A DNA stretch of 19,835 nucleotides. It comes from Luteimonas_C sp035250245 (GTDB lineage: Bacteria > Pseudomonadota > Gammaproteobacteria > Xanthomonadales > Xanthomonadaceae). Position numbers and translations under genes: made by a program. Shown one piece after another: positions 13,675 through 19,835 of the stretch. The DNA is taken from NCBI GenBank assembly GCA_035250245.1, contig DATFFH010000079.1:1-19835 (forward strand). The letters are read 5' to 3'. How positions within the stretch are numbered: the stretch's first letter is position 1; each line of letters begins with the position of its first letter. The notes under the pieces are model-generated. The model worked only from the letters and a program-made list of their open reading frames with translations. It was not told the DNA's origin and searched no databases.

Positions 13675-14550
13675 TCACAGGACGGCATTGCGTTTGGCCG
13701 CCGGCAACGCCGCCCGGATCATCGCGTTGTAGCCGATCGCGAGCACGCCGAAGCCGGTTTCGGTGGGATGGATTTCGTCGTACCAGAACGCATCCTGCGC
13801 GGCGTCGGCCACCTGGCTGAAATCGGCATACGAGAACAGCCCCGGGAAATCGGCCTTGCTCGGCGCCAGCACGCGGTCGCGAAATCCCTTCACCAGCAGC
13901 AGATCGGCGAAGCGGCGTGCCTCGGCTTTGCTGCCCAGCACCGTTTTCGTCGCTGGCCACAGCCAAGGCCCGACGTTGCCGATCAACGGCGCGGCCAAGC
14001 CCAGATTCTTGATGCTGGTCGCGCCGGGCTCGCCGATCCGCCGCAGCGGCGCATAGCCGTGGGCGACGACGCGGAATTCCGGCCGTACCCGCGACATCGC
14101 TTCCAACAGCACCGCGTAACGGCCGCGGATGCCTTCGAACACGCGCGCATCCAACAATTTTTGGAAAGCCTGTTCGGCGCTCAGGCGTCCGGCGCCTGCG
14201 AACAGCGCCGGCAACGCGCCCAAGCCGTCGTTGCCGCCGATGCTCAGGCACAGCAGATCGAATTCGCGCGATTTCAGCCGCTGCGCGTAATTGCGGCATG
14301 CGGATGGCGTGAGCATCTTCGCGGCCGTCAGCCCCGGGCCGCCCAGCCGCAGCGAAATGCCATCGATGCGGGCGAAACTGTTCCAATACAGATTCTTGTA
14401 CAGCGGGGTGCTGAACCAGGAATCGCCCCAATAAGCGATGGCCGGCCGCGTAGCCAAGTAGTCGCGCCAGGCGCGGCGCTCGCGGCTACCCGGCGTGCCG
14501 GTCGCGCGCCGGACCTGATCCCAGTTGTCGTAGATGCGTTTGAGCGCCAT
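13675..14550 (-). CDS. SGNH/GDSL-type hydrolase, apparently cytosolic
   Basis: The 291-residue protein has the SGNH blocks: GDSW (residues 42-45, nucleophile Ser44), a Gly-rich block II (RLGGPG near 68-73), LSIGGNDGL (102-110, Asn107) and DEIHPTETGF (258-267, Asp258 and His261). These fit an ester hydrolase of the SGNH superfamily, but the substrate is unknown. There is no signal peptide, and the N-terminus is basic and hydrophilic (MALKRIYDNWDQVRR), so it is probably cytosolic or uses a non-Sec route. ATG 14550 has GAGG just upstream. Palindromic repeats of one family flank it on both sides (13574-13664 and 14571-14665). It is divergent from the M61 peptidase gene. Confidence 0.85.
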   Translation of the reverse strand: MALKRIYDNWDQVRRATGTPGSRERRAWRDYLATRPAIAYWGDSWFSTPLYKNLYWNSFARIDGISLRLGGPGLTAAKMLTPSACRNYAQRLKSREFDLLCLSIGGNDGLGALPALFAGAGRLSAEQAFQKLLDARVFEGIRGRYAVLLEAMSRVRPEFRVVAHGYAPLRRIGEPGATSIKNLGLAAPLIGNVGPWLWPATKTVLGSKAEARRFADLLLVKGFRDRVLAPSKADFPGLFSYADFSQVADAAQDAFWYDEIHPTETGFGVLAIGYNAMIRAALPAAKRNAVL

Positions 14551-14570
14551 GTCCTCTTCCTTTGCCGGGC

Positions 14571-14665
14571 TTTTGTAGGAGCGGCTTCAGCCGCGAGCTC
14601 TTCCTGCAAATCGCGCATCCCGGCGATTTCATAGAAAGCTCGCGGCTGAAGCCGCTCCTACAAAA
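14571..14665. repeat. Inverted-pair palindromic repeat, GTGGGAGCGGCTTTAGCC family, locus 4
   Basis: Arms 14571-14599 and 14637-14665 are perfect 29-base reverse complements. Compared with loci 1 and 3, this locus has GTAGGAGC for GTGGGAGC and GGCTTCAGCC for GGCTTTAGCC, with matching changes in the other arm. The rest of the 260-base gap, 14666-14810, holds only the M61 leader; I see no clear promoter in it. Confidence 0.92.
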
Positions 14666-14810
14666 AGCGAGGATAGCGAGGGCAGGCGCCAGGTCCGTGA
14701 CGGGGCGCGGAAAATGGTCCTGTAACGCGCAAAGCATGCCGAATGGCAGGGGTACGCATGGCCTAGAGCGTTCAGGATGCGGAGTTTCGGCCACCCGGGG
14801 AGACCACCGC

Positions 14811-16730
14811 ATGCCACGTTCGCGCTTCGCCAGCCTTTCGTTCGCCGTCGCCATCGCGCTGTCGGCGCCTCTGCTGTCCACGTCCGTTCGTGCCGAAGTG
14901 CCGGCGCCGGTGGACGAAACCTATCCGGGCACGATCGCGATCGACGTCGATGCCACCGACATCGCACAACGCATCTTCAAGATCCGGCAGACGGTGCCGG
15001 CCAAGGCCGGCGCACTGACATTGCTCTTCCCGCAATGGTTGCCGGGCGTGCACGGCCCCGCGGGCCCGATCGACAAGATCGCCGGTCTGAAGGTCACCGC
15101 CAACGGCCAGCCGGTGGCGTGGAAGCGCGATCCGGCCAACGTTTACGCGTTCAACATCGACGTGCCGGCGGGCGCGCAGTCGGTGCAAGTGGAGTTCCAA
15201 TACCTGACGCCTACCGACAGCCCGCAGGGCCGGGTGGTGATGACGCCGAACATGCTTAACCTGCAGTGGGTTTCGGCGGCGCTGTACCCGGCTGGGCACT
15301 ACATGAGCAAGATCGAGTACAAGGCGTCGGTGAAATATCCGCCGGGCTTCCAGGCCGCCACCGCGCTGGACGTGGAGCGCCGCGAAGGCGACACGGTGCA
15401 TTACAAGCCGGTGCCGTTCGACATCCTGGCCGATTCGCCGATCTACGCCGGCCGCTATTTCAAGACGTTCGATTTGGCCCCGGGCGCCAAGGTGCCGGTG
15501 CGCTTGAACGTCATCGCGGATGCTGCCAAGTACCTGGAAGCCAAGCCCGAACACATCGAACAGCATCGCGAGATGGTGCGGCAAGCGCTGAAGCTGTACG
15601 GCGCCCAGCATTACGACCACTACGATTTCCTGTTCTCGTTGTCCAACCAGATGGGCGGCAACGGCCTGGAGCACCAGCGTTCCAGCGAAAACGGCATGGG
15701 CACCGATTACTTCACCGACTGGGACGAAAAAGTCGGCAGCAGCGATTTGCTGGGCCATGAGTACACGCATTCCTGGAACGGCAAATTCCGCCGCCCGGCG
15801 GACCTGTGGACGCCGAACTTCAACGTGCCGATGCAGGACAGCCTGCTTTGGGTGTACGAAGGCCAGACCCAGTACTGGGGCAACGTGCTCACCGGCCGCG
15901 CCGGCCTGCGCAACCAGGAAAGCTCGCGCGACGCGTTGGCCGCGGTCGTGGCGACCTATGCCGACAACCGCCCCGGTCTGCAGTGGCGCAGCGTGCAGGA
16001 CACGACCAACGACCCGATCATCTCGCGCCGCTCCCCCAAGCCCTACCGCAACTACCAGATGAGCGAGGACTACTATTCGGCCGGCCAGCTGATCTGGCTG
16101 GAAGCCGATGCGCGCATCCGCAAGCTGAGCGGCAACAAGAAGTCGCTGGACAATTTCGCGCGCGCCTTCTTCGGCGTCGACGACGGCGTGTGGAAGACGC
16201 AGAACACCTACACCTTCGACGACGTGGTCGCCACGCTCAATGGCGTGGTCGCCGACGATTGGGCCAAGTTCCTGCGCGATCGCTTGGACGGCAAGGTGCC
16301 GCTGACCGGCGGCGTCGAAGCCGCCGGCTGGCGCCTGGTCTACAAGGACGAGCCTTCCAAACTGGCCAAGGCGCGCGCGCGTCAGGGCGGGCGCGGCGCC
16401 GGCATGGCCGACTTCACCTATTCCATCGGCCTGAGCGCCGACAAGGAAGGCAAGATCGGCGACGTGCGCTGGGACGGTCCGGCGTTCAACGCGGGCATCG
16501 GTTCGGGCATGACGCTGGTGGCGGTGAACGACGTCGAATACAGCAAGGACGCGCTGGAAGAAGCGGTCAAGGCGGCCAAGGACGACAAGGCGCCGATCCG
16601 GCTGATGGTGAAGGAGTTCGATCGCTATCGCACGATTCCGGTGGATTACCACGGTGGCTTGCGCTATCCGCATTTGGAGCGGGTCGAAGGCACGACGGAT
16701 TATTTGACGCCGATTTTCACTAAGAAGTGA
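14811..16730 (+). CDS. Secreted M61-family metallopeptidase with PDZ domain
   Basis: M61 peptidases (glycyl aminopeptidase type) are zinc enzymes. This 639-residue protein has a Sec signal peptide (hydrophobic core to about residue 25, cleavage likely after SVRA at 28), so it acts in the periplasm or outside. An N-terminal beta domain with WLPGVHGPAGPID (76-88) precedes the catalytic domain. The zinc motif is HEYTH (His316, Glu317, His320), with Glu350 in WVYEGQTQYWG as the likely third ligand. NQMGGNGLEHQRSS (279-292) is the family substrate loop. The C-terminal part, about 530-610, resembles a PDZ domain (GPAFNAGIGSGMTLVAVND). ATG 14811 follows GGGGAGA at 14797-14803. The frame is open back to 14562, but through a repeat, so that extension is rejected. 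It was probably transcribed alone. Confidence 0.95.
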   Translation: MPRSRFASLSFAVAIALSAPLLSTSVRAEVPAPVDETYPGTIAIDVDATDIAQRIFKIRQTVPAKAGALTLLFPQWLPGVHGPAGPIDKIAGLKVTANGQPVAWKRDPANVYAFNIDVPAGAQSVQVEFQYLTPTDSPQGRVVMTPNMLNLQWVSAALYPAGHYMSKIEYKASVKYPPGFQAATALDVERREGDTVHYKPVPFDILADSPIYAGRYFKTFDLAPGAKVPVRLNVIADAAKYLEAKPEHIEQHREMVRQALKLYGAQHYDHYDFLFSLSNQMGGNGLEHQRSSENGMGTDYFTDWDEKVGSSDLLGHEYTHSWNGKFRRPADLWTPNFNVPMQDSLLWVYEGQTQYWGNVLTGRAGLRNQESSRDALAAVVATYADNRPGLQWRSVQDTTNDPIISRRSPKPYRNYQMSEDYYSAGQLIWLEADARIRKLSGNKKSLDNFARAFFGVDDGVWKTQNTYTFDDVVATLNGVVADDWAKFLRDRLDGKVPLTGGVEAAGWRLVYKDEPSKLAKARARQGGRGAGMADFTYSIGLSADKEGKIGDVRWDGPAFNAGIGSGMTLVAVNDVEYSKDALEEAVKAAKDDKAPIRLMVKEFDRYRTIPVDYHGGLRYPHLERVEGTTDYLTPIFTKK

Positions 16731-16770
16731 TGGCGGGGCTTCGTTGAACGTTAGCGAGCGCATTTGCTTT

Positions 16771-16818
16771 TTCCTCTCCCCTTGCGGGAGAGGATGCCCG
16801 AAGGGCAGGAGAGGGGGG
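16771..16818 (+). repeat. Diverged copy D of the CCCTCTCCC-family repeat
   Basis: CCTCTCCCCTTGCGGGAGAGG forms a hairpin and is followed by GCCCGAAGGGC and AGGAGAGGGGG, the same hairpin order as copies A and C but without the TTCGGCTTTTAA end. It lies downstream of the M61 gene. Confidence 0.65.
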
Positions 16819-16866
16819 GCGCGAGGCGAAGCGAGCGTGCATTTGATCTTGCTTTGTGCGCCAACA

Positions 16867-16921
16867 GCCGAATCCTCTCCCTGGCGCTTCGCGCCTGTCC
16901 CTCTCCCGTAAAGGGAGAGGG
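16867..16921 (-). repeat. Copy E of the CCCTCTCCC-family repeat (inverted)
   Basis: It begins GCCGAATCCTCTCCCTGGCG and ends CCTCTCCCGTAAAGGGAGAGG, in the orientation of copy B. Together with D it fills much of the 226-base gap before the acyltransferase gene. Confidence 0.75.
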
Positions 16922-16956
16922 CGCAATCGGCGCTCGCGATTATCTAGGAAAGATCG

Positions 16957-18120
16957 ATGGCGACAGGCGCCGTTAGCGCTACAAACGAAGCCCTGCGCCG
17001 CAATCCCGGCATCGATGCGCTGCGCGGTTTGTCGATCCTGCTGGTGGTGATCCACCACGTCGCCTTGCGCATTCCGCTGGGCAAGACCGCGTTGGCCGAC
17101 TTCGTTCCGAAAAGGATCCTCAGCGGCCTGAGCTATTCCGGTTACGAAGCGGTGTTCGTGTTCTTCGTGATCTCCGGCTTCCTGATCGCCTCGCACACCG
17201 TCGCGCGCTGGGGCTCGCTGGCGAACATCGACGTGCGTGCGTTCTACGTGCGGCGCGCGGCGCGGATCCTGCCGTGCCTGCTGGCCTTGGTCGCGGTGCT
17301 GGCCGCGATGCATTGGGCCGGCGTGCCCAATTACGTGATCGACAAGCCGGGGCAGTCGCTCGGCGGGGCGACATTGTCGGCGTTCGGCCTGTACTTGAAT
17401 TGGTACGAAGGCCGCACCGGCTGGCTGCCGGGTGGTTGGGACGTGCTGTGGTCGCTGTCGATCGAAGAGGTTTTCTATCTCGCCTTCCCGCTGGTCTGCT
17501 TGTTGATCCGCGACGTGCGCCTGCTGGTCGCGCTGCTGTTGGCCCTGGCCTTGTCGCTGCCGATCACCCGCGCAGCGCTGGACGGCAACGAAATCTGGCA
17601 GGAAAAAGCCTATCTGCCGGGCATGGCCGCGATCGCGACCGGCGTGCTGGCCGCCTTATTGGCGGCGAAGAGGCCGCCGGTGTGGATCGCTTCCTGCGCG
17701 CGCATCGCCGGCGCCTGCGGACTGCTGCTGGTGGGGTTCGCGGGCACCGAGCTTTGGCGCGCGATCGGCAACGGCTACATGCTGGTGCTGACCTTGTCCG
17801 CGGCCAGTCTGTTGCTGGGCTTGCACTGGTGTCACGCATCGACGCTGCGCAAGCCTTTTCCAGGCCTGGGCTGGCTGCGTTCGATGGGGCGCTTGAGCTA
17901 CGAAATCTATTTGACCCACATGTTCGTGGTGTTCGCCGTGGTGGGCGTGTTCCGCATCGCCGGCGAGGATATGCGCAACGGATTCTGGTGGCACTTGCCG
18001 GCGGTGCTGCTGTGTTGGCTGCTGGGCGCGGCGGTGGCGCAATGGTTCTCCAATCCCGCCGAACGCGCTGTGCGCCGGCGTTGGCTGCAGCGGGCGCCGG
18101 CTCCCGTTCCCGCGACCTGA
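16957..18120 (+). CDS. Acyltransferase-3 family integral membrane protein
   Basis: Acyltransferase-3 proteins move acyl groups (often acetyl) across the inner membrane onto cell-surface sugars or other envelope molecules. The 387-residue protein has about ten hydrophobic segments. The conserved start GIDALRGLSILLVVIHH (residues 18-34) holds the family's Arg23 and catalytic-candidate His33/His34. FVFFVISGFLIA (67-78) follows, then RRAARILP (99-106), WSLSIEEVFYLAFP (165-178) and, near the end, RLSYEIYLTHMF. There is no fused SGNH domain, so it is the membrane half only; the acceptor is unknown. ATG 16957 is preceded by AGGAAAG at 16947-16953. Repeats lie on both sides, and no sugar-synthesis cluster is visible nearby. 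The SGNH-like protein at the right edge might be functionally related, but the genes are not co-transcribed. Confidence 0.92.
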   Translation: MATGAVSATNEALRRNPGIDALRGLSILLVVIHHVALRIPLGKTALADFVPKRILSGLSYSGYEAVFVFFVISGFLIASHTVARWGSLANIDVRAFYVRRAARILPCLLALVAVLAAMHWAGVPNYVIDKPGQSLGGATLSAFGLYLNWYEGRTGWLPGGWDVLWSLSIEEVFYLAFPLVCLLIRDVRLLVALLLALALSLPITRAALDGNEIWQEKAYLPGMAAIATGVLAALLAAKRPPVWIASCARIAGACGLLLVGFAGTELWRAIGNGYMLVLTLSAASLLLGLHWCHASTLRKPFPGLGWLRSMGRLSYEIYLTHMFVVFAVVGVFRIAGEDMRNGFWWHLPAVLLCWLLGAAVAQWFSNPAERAVRRRWLQRAPAPVPAT

Positions 18121-18128
18121 CGTTTTTC

Positions 18129-18212
18129 GTAGAGTCGAGCCTTGCTCGACGGCTTTTCCTCCGGCTGCGATCGCTTCTTCCGAAAAAGCAGTCGAGCAAG
18201 GCTCGACTCTAC
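18129..18212. repeat. Inverted-pair palindromic repeat, GTAGAGTCGAGCCTGCTCGAC family, locus 2
   Basis: Arms 18129-18150 and 18191-18212 are perfect 22-base reverse complements around 40 bases. The centre of each arm is GAGCCTTGCTC, or GAGCAAGGCTC in the right arm, one base longer than at 11471-11551. It separates the convergent acyltransferase and MgtC-like genes. Confidence 0.9.
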
Positions 18213-18226
18213 AAGAGCGACGCGTC

Positions 18227-18688
18227 TCAGGAATCCATCTTCGTTTCTAGCCTGCGGAACACCGCCAGCACGATCACGCACAGCAACGACGCGCCGAAGG
18301 CCAACAAGTAGTTGCCCAGGCCCGCGGCGATGCCGATCGCCGCGGCCATCAGCAGCGAACTGGCCGTGGTCAGCCCCTGCACCTGGTCGGATTCGGAGCG
18401 GCGCAGGATGGCGCCGGCGCCGACGAAACCCACCGCGGCGACGACGGCTTCGATCAAGCGCACCGGATCCACGCGGATCAGTTCGCGGTATTGCTCGCCT
18501 GAAAAATGTTCGGCGATCATGTCGCCCAGGCCGACGATCAGCGCCGCCGCGCCTGCGATCAGCATGTGGGTGCGCAATCCCGCCGCATGCTTGCCCAGTT
18601 CGCGTTCGATGCCGAGCACGCCGCCGAGCAGCATGGCGGCGGCGACGCGCACCAAGATCCACAGATCCTGTTCGATGAGTGTTTGCAT
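18227..18688 (-). CDS. MgtC/SapB-family membrane protein (short form)
   Basis: The 153-residue protein has the conserved MgtC/SapB layout. Four or five hydrophobic segments are interrupted by GGVLGIERELGKHAAGLRTH (residues 22-41), the central VGFVGAGAILR (86-96) and the GLTTASSLLMAAAIG motif (105-119). Family members sit in the inner membrane. Salmonella MgtC acts on F1Fo ATP synthase and helps growth at low magnesium, but short members without the cytoplasmic C-terminal domain, as here, have no settled function. I chose ATG 18688 because GGAG lies eight bases upstream and the hydrophobic core follows. No magnesium transporter gene is next to it. The 3' end converges on the acyltransferase gene across a palindromic repeat. 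Confidence 0.92.
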   Translation of the reverse strand: MQTLIEQDLWILVRVAAAMLLGGVLGIERELGKHAAGLRTHMLIAGAAALIVGLGDMIAEHFSGEQYRELIRVDPVRLIEAVVAAVGFVGAGAILRRSESDQVQGLTTASSLLMAAAIGIAAGLGNYLLAFGASLLCVIVLAVFRRLETKMDS

Positions 18689-18789
18689 GCTTCGGCTCCG
18701 ATCCGATGCGAAACGTTCGCAACGATGCGCCGCGAACGTGCGACAGGTGTAAAGCAACGAAGGTGCGCCCTGCGTGAACTCGGCGGCGT

Positions 18790-19835
18790 TCAGCCCGGTG
18801 CGGCCGAGTTCGGGCCGACGGACGCCGATTCGCGGCAATCCTCCGGTCCCAACGGCGGCGGCGCATCCGTCCGTACGCGCAGCCGTGGTGAAAGCTTGGC
18901 GATTTCGCGAACGTAAGCGTCCGTGAACACGGAGGAGCAGCGCCGCGACAGATGCGACCATTCCGGCAGGTACAAGCCGCGCATCGCCGGGTAGTCTTCG
19001 AAATGCACGCCGCGCACATCGGCGATCTTCAGCAGCGGGTCCCATGCCGCGGCGCGCGGTACGCGCTCGTCTTCCGACACGCGCAATGGCGGTGCCGACG
19101 GCGGCCGCACGAAGACCACCTCGCCGCCGCGGGCGCGGATCTTGGCGACGGCTTCGCGCGTGATGGCGAAGGTGCGCTCGGCCACGCCTGGCGGCAAAGG
19201 CCCCATTGGCCGGGTCGGTCCCGGACGCAGCCAAACGTGGCGCGCGTGCTCGCGCAGGCGCGCGTCGCGTTCCAGCCGCTCCCATACCCAGGATTGCCGA
19301 TCCTCGCCGCCGGCACGTATTTTCCACACGTCCCAATACGCACTGCGCGCTTTCGGCCGCAAATCGGGATCCAGCCGCTGCACCAACACGCTGAGGCGGT
19401 AGGCGTCGTCGAGGAAGGCGAATTCGCGTTCCAAACCGCGATGCAGAACGTAACCGCTGCGGCGCGACGGCGATTCGTAACGGTACGTCTCCAACGCGTC
19501 CGCCATGCGCCCGATTTCGTCGCGGAAATAGCTGCGCTCGGCGATGCCGACGATGGCCAGGCCGCGAAAATCGGCATCGCCGGCCAGGTCCTGCAGGAAC
19601 GGCCGCGCATTCGTGCCGGGCAGGGCGAGTTGCACTGGCCGCACTCCGGTCAAATCCTGGAAACGATCCAAGTCGGTGTCGAACAGGATGCGCGAATCGC
19701 CGACGATGGCGACGGGCACGTCGCCGGCGTCGATCCGGCGCCGCTGCTCGGCCCAGGCCGAGGCGTCGTCGTCCAGATCGCCAGCCTCCAGCCCGAGCGC
19801 ACGCATGCGCCATTCCCAGGCGATCAGCAGGACCA
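18790..19835 (-). CDS. SGNH-like protein, probably membrane-anchored (5' truncated by window edge)
   Basis: The frame is open from the right edge to a TGA at 18790, giving at least 347 residues. The first visible residues, VLLIAWEWRMRALG, look like the end of a membrane segment followed by a positive loop, so the real start lies beyond the window. VAIVGDSRILFDTDLDRF carries a GDS block with a candidate Ser nucleophile. LALPGTNARPFLQDL would be block II, and GLYLPEWSHLSRRCS near the end could supply the His. The layout recalls membrane-bound SGNH-fold proteins that work beside acyltransferases (AlgX, AlgJ or DltD-like), often next to an MBOAT gene; no such gene is visible here. The assignment is from motif layout only. 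No signal of frame disruption is seen. The 100 bases to the MgtC-like gene show no terminator. Confidence 0.72.
   Translation of the reverse strand, partial: VLLIAWEWRMRALGLEAGDLDDDASAWAEQRRRIDAGDVPVAIVGDSRILFDTDLDRFQDLTGVRPVQLALPGTNARPFLQDLAGDADFRGLAIVGIAERSYFRDEIGRMADALETYRYESPSRRSGYVLHRGLEREFAFLDDAYRLSVLVQRLDPDLRPKARSAYWDVWKIRAGGEDRQSWVWERLERDARLREHARHVWLRPGPTRPMGPLPPGVAERTFAITREAVAKIRARGGEVVFVRPPSAPPLRVSEDERVPRAAAWDPLLKIADVRGVHFEDYPAMRGLYLPEWSHLSRRCSSVFTDAYVREIAKLSPRLRVRTDAPPPLGPEDCRESASVGPNSAAPG

Noticed and set aside
14562..14810. N-terminal extension of the M61 peptidase
   Set aside because: It is translated repeat sequence (CRSGFSREL) and would place the signal peptide 83 residues inside the protein.
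14772..16763. 663-codon open frame on the - strand opposite the M61 peptidase
   Set aside because: It is a shadow frame of a well-supported gene, with an Arg/Val/His-rich translation and no motifs or credible start.

Overview
The window is GC-rich chromosomal DNA from a gammaproteobacterium, most likely a Xanthomonadaceae member close to Lysobacter or Luteimonas. I infer this from gene content (DUF2239 protein, I78-type lipoprotein inhibitor, secreted M61 peptidase, Tcr/Tet-type MFS pump) and from the dense palindromic intergenic repeats of a style common in that family. No rRNA, tRNA, CRISPR array, phage or recognisable transposase is visible.

Layout. Positions 1-2529 (+ strand): the 3' end of a conserved stress-type hypothetical protein, folE (GTP cyclohydrolase I), a short DUF559 endonuclease-like gene bracketed by inverted copies of a dispersed repeat, and a 267-aa Gly/Ala/Ser-rich protein without Cys or Trp, whose ribosome binding site lies in a strong hairpin. 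Positions 2630-8663 (- strand): gltB and gltD, the two subunits of NADPH glutamate synthase, transcribed gltB to gltD and separated by a perfect 31-bp-arm palindrome. Positions 8664-8887: an unusually AT-rich divergent promoter region. Positions 8888-12684 (+): DUF2239 protein, 12-helix MFS exporter, tiny lipoprotein and topoisomerase IB. Positions 12738-14550 (-): Pro-rich lipoprotein, I78 inhibitor-like lipoprotein and an SGNH hydrolase. Positions 14811-18120 (+): secreted M61 peptidase with PDZ domain, then an acyltransferase-3 membrane protein. Positions 18227-19835 (-): MgtC/SapB-like membrane protein and the C-terminal part of an SGNH-like protein running off the edge.

Most genes are ordinary housekeeping or envelope functions and are probably single transcription units; gltBD is the only clear operon. 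No gap without a gene exceeds 300 bases. The longest, 1435-1725 (291 bases), holds two dispersed repeats, a palindrome and the ribosome-binding-site hairpin.

The unusual content is between genes. At least five families of palindromic repeats occupy most of the intergenic gaps. In two families the two arms of each locus match each other exactly while differing from other loci, so arm changes are compensated. The most attractive candidates for an undescribed system are the DUF559 gene sitting exactly between inverted copies of one family, and the 267-aa gene with a palindromic upstream site plus a hairpin that buries its Shine-Dalgarno sequence.
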